Shown here in pieces: positions 35,245 to 46,994 of a stretch of DNA of 64,000 bases. A program made the translations under genes and the position numbers. The stretch comes from Chloroflexota bacterium (GTDB taxonomy: Bacteria > Chloroflexota > Dehalococcoidia > Tepidiformales > Tepidiformaceae). The notes below the pieces were generated by a model. The model had not been told where the DNA came from, did no database searches, and saw only the letters and a list, made by a program, of their open reading frames with translations. Positions within the stretch are counted from its first letter, which is position 1. Every line of letters starts with the position of its first letter. Where the stretch lies: positions 1 to 64,000 of the forward strand of contig JACPOQ010000043.1 in NCBI GenBank assembly GCA_016191435.1, given 5' to 3'.

Positions 35245-35862
35245 ATGGCTAACCTTGTGGCCGACCTGCAAGCGAGCGTCGCGGGCTTCTTTCCGGCGAT
35301 GCTGGGCATTCGCTTCCTGACCGCGGCGCCGGACCGGGTGACGGCCGAGCTAATGGTCCGCGACGAGTTCTGCACCGTGCCGGGCATCATGCACGGTGGC
35401 GCCGTGATGGCGTTCGCCGACACGCTCGGCGGCGCAGCGACATCGCTGAACCTTCCGCCCGAGCACGGCACTACGACGATCGAGTCGAAGACGAACTTCT
35501 TCGCCCCGGGCGTGCCGGGCAAGAAGGTGCTGGGCGAATGCGCCGCGCTGCACCGGGGGAAGCGGACGCTCGTCTGGCAAACGAAGGTGACGAACGAAGA
35601 AGGGCGGCTGCTCGCGCTCGTGACGCAGACGCAGATGGTGCTCGAGCCACGGCGCAGCCCCCAGCAGGTCATGGCCGGGCTGTTCGAAGGATTGGATGCG
35701 GGCGGGCAGGAGGCGCTGCTCGCGCGGCTGGAACGCGGCGGGGCGCAGGTGTACCGCCAGCTCGCCGAGACGGAGCGGGATGATGGGCGCCGGGCGGCGC
35801 TCCTGGCCGCGGCAGGACGCGAGGAGGAGAACGCGGCGCTGCTGGAAAAACAGCCGACGTAG
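35245..35862 (+). CDS. PaaI-like hotdog thioesterase with a C-terminal helical extension
   Basis: 205 residues. The first roughly 130 form a hotdog thioesterase domain. PGIMHGGAVMAFADTLGGAA holds the substrate helix and catalytic acid, and TIESKTNFFAPGVPGKKVLG follows. The enzyme is expected to hydrolyse an acyl-CoA. A helical tail of about 65 residues (GGAQVYRQLAETERDDGRRA, then LLAAAGREEENAALLE) is not part of standard PaaI proteins and resembles the helices of ferritin-like or coiled-coil domains. The start is placed at ATG 35245 because GAGGAGG lies 6 nt ahead; the ATG at 35239 abuts that site. Convergent with the RibD-like gene. Confidence 0.82.
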   Translation: MANLVADLQASVAGFFPAMLGIRFLTAAPDRVTAELMVRDEFCTVPGIMHGGAVMAFADTLGGAATSLNLPPEHGTTTIESKTNFFAPGVPGKKVLGECAALHRGKRTLVWQTKVTNEEGRLLALVTQTQMVLEPRRSPQQVMAGLFEGLDAGGQEALLARLERGGAQVYRQLAETERDDGRRAALLAAAGREEENAALLEKQPT

Positions 35863-35868
35863 GCGCGG

Positions 35869-36600
35869 TTAGCGCGCGCGCCGGTAGTGCAGGTAGACCT
35901 CGCTCGTGTCCTCGTTCGGGACCGCCGAGACGAGGGCGAAGCGGCGCAGCTCGTCGCGGGTGAAGGCGCGGGCGCCTTCCACGGCGGTCTTCGTGTCGCG
36001 GCCTCCAACGATCACCGGGCCGAGCGTCATGAACCAATGGTCGACGGCATCGGCCTCGAAGAGGTGCGCGTTGGTGTCCGGGCCACCCTCGACGAGGAGG
36101 ACCCCGGCGCCGAGCTCGTGGCGCATGTGCGCGAGCATGACCTCCAGCTCGTGGCCGTCCGGGACCAAAACGATGGGCCGGGATGTGGCAAGCAAGGCCC
36201 GCCTGTTGTCAGCGGGCGCCGCATCGGAGAGGTAGACGATGGCGTCGAAATCCGTCGCGGTGAAGAAGGTGCGGTCCAGTGGCAGCGCCCCGGAGCGCGA
36301 GAGGACGACCGCTGTGGGCAGACGGGGCTTCCCATGCGCCACCCGGAGCGCCTCGAGTTCTTCGTCGCCGAGGCGTGCCGATGTCCCGCTGGCGCGCAAC
36401 GTGCCGGCGCCGTTCAGGACGAGGTCGGCGTTGACGCGCAGTTCGCGCATGAGCCGCTGATCGACCTTCGAGCCGAGTCCCTTCTCGGTACCCTCGACAA
36501 CGACTTTGCCGTCGAGGGAGGCGACCATGTTCACCATGATGATGGGCCGGTCCTGGGGGACGGGCCCCAGGTCGAGTTCGGTGTAATCGGGCTTCGGCAT
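35869..36600 (-). CDS. RibD C-terminal-domain (dihydrofolate-reductase-fold) reductase
   Basis: 243-residue protein with the RibD C-terminal fold, as in the pyrimidine reductase of riboflavin synthesis but without the deaminase half. It shows PIIMVNMVASLDGKVVVEGT at the N-terminus, LVLNGAGTLRASG in the middle, then LLVEGGPDTNAHLF (the NADPH-loop region) and LGPVIVGGRDTKTAVEGA. It may be a true 5-amino-6-(5-phosphoribosylamino)uracil reductase or a paralogous NADPH reductase. ATG at 36600 with GGAG ahead. Last gene of the his operon, 56 nt after hisI. Confidence 0.82.
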   Translation of the reverse strand: MPKPDYTELDLGPVPQDRPIIMVNMVASLDGKVVVEGTEKGLGSKVDQRLMRELRVNADLVLNGAGTLRASGTSARLGDEELEALRVAHGKPRLPTAVVLSRSGALPLDRTFFTATDFDAIVYLSDAAPADNRRALLATSRPIVLVPDGHELEVMLAHMRHELGAGVLLVEGGPDTNAHLFEADAVDHWFMTLGPVIVGGRDTKTAVEGARAFTRDELRRFALVSAVPNEDTSEVYLHYRRAR

Positions 36601-36656
36601 GCTTTCTCCAGCATCGCACAGCCGCGGGGAAGCCGACGCGCCTTCGCGGCTCCACG

Positions 36657-37007
36657 TCAGGGGAGGTCGACAGCAGGGTCGACTTCGCGGTAATAGCAGG
36701 ACGTGTGCCCGGTGTGGCAGGTTGGCCCGGTTGGACGCGCCTGAATGAGCAGCGAATCGGCTTCGCAGTTCTTGCTCAGGCTGACGAAGTTGAGGCGGTT
36801 GCCGCTGGTGGCACCCTTCTCCCAGAGCTCGTTGCGGCTGCGGCTCCAGAAGGTCACGAGGCCGGTGCGGTAGGTGTGTTCGATGGATTCGCGGCTCATC
36901 CACGCGAGCACGAGCACTTCGCCCGTGTCCGCATCCTGGACGACCGCCGGGATGAGGCCCTGGGCATCGAAACGGACGGCGTCGTGCTCGGTCATCGTGG
37001 TGTCCAT
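36657..37007 (-). CDS. hisI: Phosphoribosyl-AMP cyclohydrolase
   Basis: 116-residue single-function HisI (no HisE fusion) that opens the purine ring of phosphoribosyl-AMP in histidine synthesis. Motifs LVLAWMSRESIEHTYRTGLV and TFWSRSRNELWEKGATSGN are present. The zinc/magnesium ligand region reads CEADSLLIQ and CHTGHTSCYYR. ATG at 37007, 7 nt after hisF; a second ATG four codons later is possible. Confidence 0.96.
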   Translation of the reverse strand: MDTTMTEHDAVRFDAQGLIPAVVQDADTGEVLVLAWMSRESIEHTYRTGLVTFWSRSRNELWEKGATSGNRLNFVSLSKNCEADSLLIQARPTGPTCHTGHTSCYYREVDPAVDLP

Positions 37008-37014
37008 GCCGGGC

Positions 37015-37797
37015 CTAGACCGGCTGTGCGGCTTCGAGCCGGACGGGGATGCCGGCGTTGGCGAGGTATTCCTTCACCTGCCGGATGGAGTAGGTACCGA
37101 AGTGGAAGATGCTGGCGGCGAGGACGGCATCGGCGTGGCCCTCGGTCAACGCTTCGGCCATGTGCTCCGGGCCGCCGGCACCCCCCGAGGCGACGACCGG
37201 CACGGTGACCGCATCGCTCATGGCGCGCAGAAGGACATTGTCGTAGCCCTTGAGGTGCCCGTCGGTGTCCATGCTCGTGACGAGCAGCTCGCCCGCGCCG
37301 CGCGCCGTGGCCTCTCGCGCCCATTCGACCGCATCGAGGCCCGTGGGGTTGCGGCCGCCATGGGTGAAGACCTCCCACTTTCCCGCCTGGCCCGGGACGC
37401 GCCGGGCATCGATCGCGACGACGATGCACTGGCTGCCGAAGCGGTAGGCGCCCTCGTTGATGAGGTCGGGCGTCTGGATGGCGGAGGTGTTGATGCTGAC
37501 TTTGTCCGCGCCGAGCTCGAGCATGATCTTCATGTCGGTCACGGCGCGGATGCCGCCGCCGACGGTGAAGGGGATGAAGACCTGGTCGGCGGTTGCGGCG
37601 ACCATGTCGTAGACGGTCGCGCGGTCATCGGATGAGGCGGTGATGTCGAGGAATACGAGCTCGTCGGCGCCCTCGGCGTCGTAGAACTTCGCGAGCTCGA
37701 CCGGGTCGCCGGCGTCGCGCAGCTCGACGAAGGAGATGCCTTTCACGACGCGGCCACGGTCGACATCGAAGCAGGGGATGATGCGGCGCATCAGCAT
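37015..37797 (-). CDS. hisF: Imidazole glycerol phosphate synthase cyclase subunit
   Basis: 260-residue half-barrel-duplicated TIM protein that joins ammonia from HisH to PRFAR, giving IGP and AICAR. The catalytic aspartates lie in [15 protein letters not shown] (N-terminus) and [26 protein letters not shown] and [13 protein letters not shown] form the phosphate sites. The start ATGCTGATGCGC overlaps the hisA stop: the first ATG (37797) gives the usual family N-terminus, while the second forms a TGATG overlap. Confidence 0.97.
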   Translation of the reverse strand: MLMRRIIPCFDVDRGRVVKGISFVELRDAGDPVELAKFYDAEGADELVFLDITASSDDRATVYDMVAATADQVFIPFTVGGGIRAVTDMKIMLELGADKVSINTSAIQTPDLINEGAYRFGSQCIVVAIDARRVPGQAGKWEVFTHGGRNPTGLDAVEWAREATARGAGELLVTSMDTDGHLKGYDNVLLRAMSDAVTVPVVASGGAGGPEHMAEALTEGHADAVLAASIFHFGTYSIRQVKEYLANAGIPVRLEAAQPV

Positions 37798-38512
37798 GCG
37801 GCCACCGCCGCAAGTGCATCGCGCAGGTCGATGTGGCCTTCGTACAGCGCCTTGCCGACGATAACGCCTTCGCAGCCGGCGGCCGCGAGGGCGCGCAGGT
37901 GCTCGACGGACGTCACGCCGCCGGACGCGATGATCGGCACCGGGAGCTCGCGGACGAGCGCGGCGAGCGCCTCGACATTGGGGCCGCTCATTGCGCCATC
38001 GCGGGCGATGTCGGTGACCATGAGGCGCGGCACGCCGAGCGCAACCACCTGGCGCGCGAGGTCCAGGGTGCGGACGCCGCTGGCTTTGAGCCAGCCGTCG
38101 GTCATGACTTCCCCGTCGCGGGCGTCGATGGAGACGACGATCCGGCCGGGAAACGCGGCGCAGGCGTCGCGCAGGAGCGCGTGGTCGCGGACGGCCGCGC
38201 TGCCGAGCTGGACGCGGCCGGCGCCGTAGGCGAAGGCGTCCCGCACGCCGTCCATCGTGCGGATGCCGCCGGAGACCTCGATGGGGACGGTGGTGGCCCG
38301 GCAGATTGCGGCGATGGACCCGCTGTTCGCGGGGACGCCGAGGCGGGCGCCATCGAGGTCGACGACGTGGATGAGCCGCGCGCCAAGCCCTTGCCAGCGG
38401 CAGGCGACGGCGACGGGGTCGCCGGAGTACTGCGTCTCACGGGCGAAGTCGCCTTGGAAGAGGCGGACGCAGCGGCCTCCGCGGAGATCAATCGCGGGGA
38501 TCACGTCGAAGG

Positions 38513-38516
<4 letters not shown>
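37791..38516 (-). CDS. hisA: ProFAR isomerase (1-(5-phosphoribosyl)-5-[(5-phosphoribosylamino)methylideneamino]imidazole-4-carboxamide isomerase)
   Basis: 241-residue TIM barrel that performs the Amadori rearrangement of ProFAR to PRFAR. Motifs are [50 protein letters not shown] and [11 protein letters not shown]. No ATG, GTG or TTG start lies at the right place. Candidates are CTG at 38516, which overlaps the hisH stop as CTGA with GGGGAGGG ahead, ATC at 38519, or GTG at 38504, which is far from the ribosome site. CTG with translational coupling is chosen. The 3' end overlaps hisF by 7 nt. Confidence 0.93.
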
Positions 38517-41318
<2,802 letters not shown>

Positions 41319-41382
41319 GTAATGGTTATATGCTCAACCACACCGCCAAACGCGCCTGTCTCGCGCAGATGGATATGTCGCC

Positions 41383-41388
41383 TATAAT
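41383..41388 (+). promoter_or_regulatory. Consensus -10 TATAAT for the mreB operon
   Basis: TATAAT 54 nt ahead of the mreB start. The -35 position has no TTGACA-like hexamer. Confidence 0.5.
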
Positions 41389-41442
41389 GGACTCGCGGTA
41401 TCCGGCGCGCTCCGAAACGTCACTCCCCCGCGGACATGCACT

Positions 41443-42504
41443 TTGGGTCTCTTCAACCCGCTCTCGAGCCTCTTCGGGTTCCTCTCGCATGACATTGCGA
41501 TCGACCTCGGCACCGCGAACACGCTCGTGATGGTGCGTGGCCGGGGTATCGTCATCGACGAGCCATCGGTGGTCGCCATCGACCGGCAGACGAAGAAGAT
41601 CCTCGCCATCGGCGCGGAGGCGAAACGCATGGTCGGGCGCACGCCGGCGAACATTATCGCCGTGCGCCCGCTGCGCGACGGCGTGATTTCGGACTTCGAA
41701 GTCACCGAGAAGATGCTGAGCTACTTCATCAAGGCCGTGCACGACCGCACGTTCCTGGCGCAGCCACGTGTCGTGGTCGGCATCCCCAGCGGCGTAACCG
41801 AAGTCGAGAAGCGCGCCGTGCACGACGCAGCGCTCAACGCGGGCGCCCGCAACTGCTACCTGATCGAGGAGCCGATGGCGGCGGCGATCGGGGCCGGGCT
41901 GCCGGTCATCGAGGCTTCGGGCTGCATGATCGTGGACATCGGCGGCGGCACGACGGAGGTCGCGATCATCTCTTTGGGCGGGATGGTGGTGAGCACGTCC
42001 ATCCGTGTGGCGGGCGACGAGATGGACCAGGACATCATCGCCTACGCCCGCCAGGTGCATAACCTGCTCATCGGCGAGCGCACCGCCGAGGACATCAAGA
42101 AGATGGCCGGGTCCGCGGCGCCGCTCGTGCCGGAGGAGACCGTAGACCTGCGCGGGCGCGACCTCGCGACGGGCCTTCCGAAATCGGTGGAGGTGAGCAC
42201 GGTCGAGATCCGGGACGCGCTCGCCGGGTCCATTAGCGCGATCGTCGAGGCCGTGCGCTCCACGATCGAGGTCACGCCACCGGAGCTGGTAAGCGACCTG
42301 ATGGCGCACGGGATCGCGCTGGCGGGCGGTGGGGCGCTGCTGCGCGGGCTGGACCGCCGCATCTCGCAGGAGACGCGGTTCCCGGTGTACGTGGCCGAGG
42401 ACCCGCTGCTGTGCGTGGTGCGGGGCGCGGGCGAGGTGCTCGAAGAGCAAGAACTGCTTCAGAAAGTGCAATCGCAACTGGCTTCTCGCCGGGGCGGGCG
42501 CTAG
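41443..42504 (+). CDS. mreB: Rod shape-determining protein MreB
   Basis: 353-residue bacterial actin that positions the lateral cell-wall synthesis machinery. The actin-fold phosphate loops are HDIAIDLGTANTLVMVRGRG (phosphate 1) and MIVDIGGGTTEVAIISLGG (phosphate 2). The adenosine loop is IALAGGGALLRGLDRRI. The N-terminal GLFNPLSSLFGFLSHD is the expected membrane-binding region. The TTG start at 41443 is chosen because it restores this N-terminus. First gene of mreB-mreC-mreD-pbp2-rodA, all on the plus strand. Confidence 0.97.
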   Translation: MGLFNPLSSLFGFLSHDIAIDLGTANTLVMVRGRGIVIDEPSVVAIDRQTKKILAIGAEAKRMVGRTPANIIAVRPLRDGVISDFEVTEKMLSYFIKAVHDRTFLAQPRVVVGIPSGVTEVEKRAVHDAALNAGARNCYLIEEPMAAAIGAGLPVIEASGCMIVDIGGGTTEVAIISLGGMVVSTSIRVAGDEMDQDIIAYARQVHNLLIGERTAEDIKKMAGSAAPLVPEETVDLRGRDLATGLPKSVEVSTVEIRDALAGSISAIVEAVRSTIEVTPPELVSDLMAHGIALAGGGALLRGLDRRISQETRFPVYVAEDPLLCVVRGAGEVLEEQELLQKVQSQLASRRGGR

Positions 42505-42531
42505 CATCGGCCTGCGGGCCGGGAAACGCCT

Positions 42532-43362
42532 ATGCTGATTTTCTCGCGCTATTCCTGGTGGGTCGGAGCCATGGTCGGTTTCGCACTGCTGCTGACCGCG
42601 GCGAGCCAGGTGGGCGCACTGAACCCGATGCAGGGCGTATTCCTGACGGTGACGGCGCCGTTCGAGAACCTGCTGACGAGCATCTTCCGGCCCGTCGCGG
42701 GATTCCTCGGCGATGCCGGCAACATCAACGACATCCGCGACGAGAACCGCCAGCTGCGGCTCGAAAACGAGGAGCTGCGGAACCAGGCGACGGCGCTGCA
42801 GCTCGATTCAGAGCGGCTCAAGGAGCTCGAGGCGGCGCTCAAGATCTCCCAGGGCGCAACCAGCCAGCAGTTCGTCGCCGCGAACATCGTGCATCGCGAT
42901 GCAACGCCGTTTGTCGATGTCGTGAGCATCGACCGCGGCACGAACGACGGGCTAAAGGCCGGCATGGTGGTCGTGTCGTCGCAGAACACGCTCATGGGGA
43001 CCGTTACCGACGTCTTCAAGGACCGGGCGTTCGTGCGGCTGATAACGGACAGCCGGAGCAAAGTCGCGGCCGAAGTCCTCGACACGAAGTCGGAAGGCAT
43101 CATCAGAGGAAGCGCGAACCGGACGCTGACGTTCGAGTTCGCCCAGCCCGACATCAAAGTTGGCGATGTCATCGTCACCTCGGCGCTGACGGGACGCTAC
43201 CCTGCCGGTCTGCGGATCGGTGCGGTGACGGACGTAGCGGGGACGCCGCAGGATGTCACGCGGCGGGTGACGGTCGAGCCCGGAGTGCGCCTCGGGACGG
43301 CGACGACCGTGCTGGTGATGACGACCTTCGTGCCACAGAACCTGGGCCCGGCCCAGCCGTGA
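42532..43362 (+). CDS. mreC: Rod shape-determining protein MreC
   Basis: 276-residue bitopic protein. The N-terminal membrane helix (WWVGAMVGFALLLTAASQVG) is followed by a coiled coil (about residues 65-105, DENRQLRLENEELRNQATAL) and the two beta-barrel MreC domain (VVSIDRGTNDGLKAGMVVVS). It links MreB to PBP2 in the periplasm or pseudo-periplasm. ATG at 42532, 27 nt after mreB. The stop overlaps the mreD GTG by 4 nt. Confidence 0.94.
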   Translation: MLIFSRYSWWVGAMVGFALLLTAASQVGALNPMQGVFLTVTAPFENLLTSIFRPVAGFLGDAGNINDIRDENRQLRLENEELRNQATALQLDSERLKELEAALKISQGATSQQFVAANIVHRDATPFVDVVSIDRGTNDGLKAGMVVVSSQNTLMGTVTDVFKDRAFVRLITDSRSKVAAEVLDTKSEGIIRGSANRTLTFEFAQPDIKVGDVIVTSALTGRYPAGLRIGAVTDVAGTPQDVTRRVTVEPGVRLGTATTVLVMTTFVPQNLGPAQP

Positions 43363-43874
43363 AGAATATCGTGATCGCGGCCGGGCTAGTGGTCGTGGCG
43401 CTGGCGCAGGTTGCCGTTGCGCCGCTGTTCCCGCTCGCGGCGGCGGTGCCGGATTACGGGCTGGCGGCGCTGATGGCGGTTGTCGTCTACGCGGGGCCAC
43501 GCTCGGCGATGTGGGCCGTCCCCTGGTTCGCGATCGTATTTTCGTTCGCATCGGACCGTTCGGCGGGCATGTTGCTGCTGGCCTACGTGCCGCTGCTGCC
43601 GGCGTCGTATCTGCTCTCCGAATCGCATCTGCCGCTGAACCGGTATGCGCAGACGCTCGCGTGCGGCGCGGGCACGGGGGTGTGGGCGCGGCTGCTGCTT
43701 GCGCTCGGGCCGATCGCGCAGGGTGCGAGCCCGCAGATGGGGACGCTGGTTGGCAATCTGCTCATTTCGGGACTGTTGTTGGATATCGTGCTGCTCACTT
43801 TCGTGTACTTTCCATTGAAGGCGGTAGGCTTCAGCCCGCGACCAATGAGCCTGCAACGGACGGGGTGGTTGTGA
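43359..43874 (+). CDS. mreD: Rod shape-determining protein MreD
   Basis: 171-residue polytopic membrane protein with about five hydrophobic helices (NIVIAAGLVVVALAQVAVAP, YGLAALMAVVVYAG, MLLLAYVPLLPASYLL, LLLALGPIAQG, ISGLLLDIVLLTFVYF). Identity rests on topology and its position between mreC and pbp2, since MreD is poorly conserved. The GTG start overlaps the mreC stop (GTGA). Confidence 0.88.
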   Translation: MKNIVIAAGLVVVALAQVAVAPLFPLAAAVPDYGLAALMAVVVYAGPRSAMWAVPWFAIVFSFASDRSAGMLLLAYVPLLPASYLLSESHLPLNRYAQTLACGAGTGVWARLLLALGPIAQGASPQMGTLVGNLLISGLLLDIVLLTFVYFPLKAVGFSPRPMSLQRTGWL

Positions 43875-43875
43875 A

Positions 43876-45816
43876 TTGAGCGAATTCGACGGCAGTTTCC
43901 GTTCGCCTACCCCGAGCCGGAACCGGCCGCACGGGAACCTCATGGCGCTGCGGATAGCGGTCATCGTGCTGTTCGCCGTGCTCACGGGACAGCTGGCACG
44001 CATGCAGTTGCTCGAGGGCGACGCCTACGCGCAGAAGTCGCGGGAAAACAATCTCACCGTGAAGGAGATCCTGCCATCGCGCGGGATCATCGTGGACCGC
44101 AAGGGCGTGCCGCTCGTCGAGAACGTCGGGGTGTACACCGCGACGATTACGCCCGTGTTCTTGCCCGATAACGACGCCGCGCGCTACGCGATTTACCAGC
44201 GGCTGGAATCGCTCATCGGCGTGCCGGCATTGGAACTGCAGACGCGCGTGAAGGATGCCGAGAAAGGCGGCCGGGCGGATATCGAGATCCTGCTGGACAA
44301 GCAGCTGACCAAGGAGCAGGCGATCTCGCTCGAAGAGGCGACGACCGACATGCCGGGTGTCGCCGTCTCGATCAAGCCAGGGCGCAGCTACATCGCGGGG
44401 AACGCCTTCAGCCAGATCCTCGGCTACGTTGGGCCACAAACGGCGAAGGAGTATGCGGCGCTCAAGGGCGACGGTTATTCGCTCAACGAGTCCATCGGCA
44501 AGCTCGGCGTGGAAGCGCGATACGAGTCCTACCTGCGCGGGGCCAAAGGCGCGACGGCGGCCGAGCAGGACGCGCAGGGCAACCTCATCCGGGCACTGAA
44601 GACGCGCGACCCACTCGCGGGGAACACGGTGAAGCTCTCCATCGACTCGGAACTGCAGAACTACGTGACGGACCTGCTGGCGGACTCGATGGCGGACCCG
44701 AACTACGCCACGGCGACAAAGGCGGCGGCGGTGGTGATGGACGCGAAGACGGGTCAACTGCTGGCGCTGGCGTCGGTCCCCAACTACGACAACAACATCT
44801 TCAACCAGCTGGATACGCGCGGAGCCGAATACAACGCGCTCGCGAACGACCAGGTAGGGCGCCCGCTGACGAACCAGGCGATTTCGTCCAGTGCACCGGG
44901 CTCGACGTTCAAGATTGTGACGGCAGCGGCGGGGCTCCAGGAAGGGACGATTACACCGCAGACGAGCCGGGACATCCCAAGTGCCGTACTCGAAATCAAG
45001 GGTGAGAACGGGGTCATCTACCCGCTCGTGGACTGGAAAGCCCATGGCCCGGGCATCGACCTGACGGCGGCGATCGCATATTCGTCGAATATTTACTTCT
45101 TTGCGGTGGCCTGCGGGATCCCCGCCGGCAGTTTCCAGCCGCAGCGGGGGCTCGGGAAGGACGTGGAGTCGTCGGCGGTGATCCTCGGGTATTACGCGCG
45201 GGCGTTCGGGTTCGGGGCGCCGACGGGCCTCGACATCGGCGACGAAGAGCCGGGACTAATCCCGAGTCCGGAATGGCTCAAGCGGGTGAAGGCAGGCCCG
45301 GAATTCAACCCCGAAGACCGCGAGTGGTACTACGCGAACACCTGCTTCATGGGCATAGGGCAGGGCGACGTGACGGCGACGCCGCTGCAGATAGCGCGGA
45401 TGACGGCGGCCGTCGCGAACGGCGGCAAGCTACTCACGCCGCGGGTGGCGCAGTCCATCGTCGATGCCTCGGGGAAGACCATCAAGGAGTTCAAGCCAGA
45501 GTTCAAGACGGTGCCAGTCGACGCCGCGAACCTCGCGGCTATCCGCGCCGGCATGCGCGGTTCGGTGCAGTATGGTGCGGGCAAGCGTGCGGCTGTGCCC
45601 GGCATGGATATCGCCGGCAAGACCGGGACAGCCGAGTTCGGCCCGCAACGCCCGGACGGCTCGTACGCGCAGCACGCGTGGTTCACCGGCTTCTACCCCT
45701 TCGATGACCCGCAATACGTCGTCACGGTCTACTTCGACCTTGGCGTCGGTGGCGACAAGGCAGCGCCGACGGCGAGCAAGATCTTCGCCTGGATGCAGAA
45801 GAACTACACACCATGA
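43876..45816 (+). CDS. mrdA: Penicillin-binding protein 2
   Basis: 646-residue class B PBP, the elongation transpeptidase. Membrane helix near residues 24-42 (ALRIAVIVLFAVLTGQLARM), pedestal domain (ILPSRGIIVDRKGVPLVENV), then the transpeptidase domain. The active-site motifs are S343-T-F-K (SSAPGSTFKIVTAA), SxN as YSSNIYF, and KTG as AGKTGTAEFG near residue 580. The TTG start at 43876 is 1 nt after mreD, and the stop overlaps the rodA ATG. Presence of PBP2 and RodA implies peptidoglycan synthesis and a rod shape. Confidence 0.95.
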   Translation: MSEFDGSFRSPTPSRNRPHGNLMALRIAVIVLFAVLTGQLARMQLLEGDAYAQKSRENNLTVKEILPSRGIIVDRKGVPLVENVGVYTATITPVFLPDNDAARYAIYQRLESLIGVPALELQTRVKDAEKGGRADIEILLDKQLTKEQAISLEEATTDMPGVAVSIKPGRSYIAGNAFSQILGYVGPQTAKEYAALKGDGYSLNESIGKLGVEARYESYLRGAKGATAAEQDAQGNLIRALKTRDPLAGNTVKLSIDSELQNYVTDLLADSMADPNYATATKAAAVVMDAKTGQLLALASVPNYDNNIFNQLDTRGAEYNALANDQVGRPLTNQAISSSAPGSTFKIVTAAAGLQEGTITPQTSRDIPSAVLEIKGENGVIYPLVDWKAHGPGIDLTAAIAYSSNIYFFAVACGIPAGSFQPQRGLGKDVESSAVILGYYARAFGFGAPTGLDIGDEEPGLIPSPEWLKRVKAGPEFNPEDREWYYANTCFMGIGQGDVTATPLQIARMTAAVANGGKLLTPRVAQSIVDASGKTIKEFKPEFKTVPVDAANLAAIRAGMRGSVQYGAGKRAAVPGMDIAGKTGTAEFGPQRPDGSYAQHAWFTGFYPFDDPQYVVTVYFDLGVGGDKAAPTASKIFAWMQKNYTP

Positions 45817-46967
45817 GCGCGAGGAGCATCAGCTTCCGGCAGACGAGCGGCGGCCGCTTCCGCGGCTGGGACCGCTTCGACTACCTGCTCGTGCTCGCGG
45901 CGTTGGGGCTGGTGACGTTCGGGCTCCTGCTCATCTACAGCGGGTCGGCGCGCGCGTACACCGGGCCTACGATCAGCTTCGCGAACCCGGTCACGAAGCA
46001 GGCCGCGTTCGCGATCATCGGCATCGGCATGATGCTGCTGGTTTCGAAGCTGGACTACCACTACCTCACGCATTTGGCCTGGGCGTTGTACATCGGTTCG
46101 CTGCTGTCACTCGTAGCGCTGATGTTTCTCGGCCACAGCGCGGGCGGCTCGACGCGCTGGTTCAACGTGGGGCCGGTACAGCTGCAGCCATCGGAGTTCG
46201 CCAAACTGGCGACGATCCTGCTCCTCGCGAATTACTTCAGCGAGCACGGCGGCGACGCCAAAGATTTCCGCACCCTGCTGATTTCGCTGGCGATCGTGGC
46301 GCCCAGCGCGTTGCTCGTCTTTTTCCAACCGGACCTCGGGACAGCCATCGTGTTTCTCGCGATGTGGCTGGGCGTGGTGCTGGTGGCGGGCGTGAGCCGC
46401 AGCCACCTCGTCGTCGTTGGCGCGGTGGGGCTCGTGGTGCTGCCGTTCGCGTGGACGTTCGCGGTCGCGGATTACCAGGTGGAGCGCATCTCGATCCTCG
46501 TCGACCCGCAGCAGGACCCGCTGGGCGCGGGGTACAACGTGAACCAGGCGAAGATCGCGATCGGCTCCGGGGGGACGTTCGGCAAAGGGCTCACGAACGG
46601 CGAACAGACCCAGCGCGGCTACCTGAAGGTGCCGACAAAGGACTTTATCTTCAGCGTGCTGGGCGAGGAGATGGGTTTCGCGGGCGCGATGGCGCTCTTC
46701 GGGCTCTTCATCTTGCTGCTGATGCGGGGGATCCGGGCGGCGCAGATTGCGGGGGACACGGCGGGGCAGCTCGTCGCGGTCGGCATCGTCGTGCTGATCC
46801 TGATGCAGGCGTTCATCAACATCGCGGTCAACCTGAGCCTGTTCCCGGTGACAGGCATCCCGCTCCCGCTGGTGAGCCAGGGCGGCAGCTCTCTCGTCAG
46901 CATTTTCGTTTCGCTCGGGATACTGCAGAGCATCATCATGCGGCACCGCGCATACCGGCAGACGTAG
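45813..46967 (+). CDS. rodA: RodA SEDS-family peptidoglycan glycosyltransferase
   Basis: 384-residue SEDS protein with about ten membrane helices, the glycan polymerase partner of PBP2. Family motifs are GGSTRWFNVGPVQLQPSEFA, FFQPDLGTAIVFLAMWLGV, DFIFSVLGEEMGFAGAMALF and GIPLPLVSQGGSSLVSIFVS, which includes the signature proline loop. The ATG overlaps the mrdA stop (ATGA). Convergent with radA, separated by 9 nt, with a small octamer repeat across the junction. Confidence 0.96.
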   Translation: MSARSISFRQTSGGRFRGWDRFDYLLVLAALGLVTFGLLLIYSGSARAYTGPTISFANPVTKQAAFAIIGIGMMLLVSKLDYHYLTHLAWALYIGSLLSLVALMFLGHSAGGSTRWFNVGPVQLQPSEFAKLATILLLANYFSEHGGDAKDFRTLLISLAIVAPSALLVFFQPDLGTAIVFLAMWLGVVLVAGVSRSHLVVVGAVGLVVLPFAWTFAVADYQVERISILVDPQQDPLGAGYNVNQAKIAIGSGGTFGKGLTNGEQTQRGYLKVPTKDFIFSVLGEEMGFAGAMALFGLFILLLMRGIRAAQIAGDTAGQLVAVGIVVLILMQAFINIAVNLSLFPVTGIPLPLVSQGGSSLVSIFVSLGILQSIIMRHRAYRQT

Positions 46968-46970
46968 GGC

Positions 46971-46994
46971 AGGGGCTCAGGGGCTGAGGGGCTG
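46971..46994 (+). repeat. Octamer repeat AGGGGCTC/AGGGGCTG x3 at the rodA-radA junction
   Basis: Three tandem octamers (AGGGGCTC, AGGGGCTG, AGGGGCTG) begin 4 nt after the rodA stop and encode the last residues of RadA (PPQPLSP) on the other strand. They share the CTGAG core with the heptamer repeats but have a different period. Confidence 0.6.
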
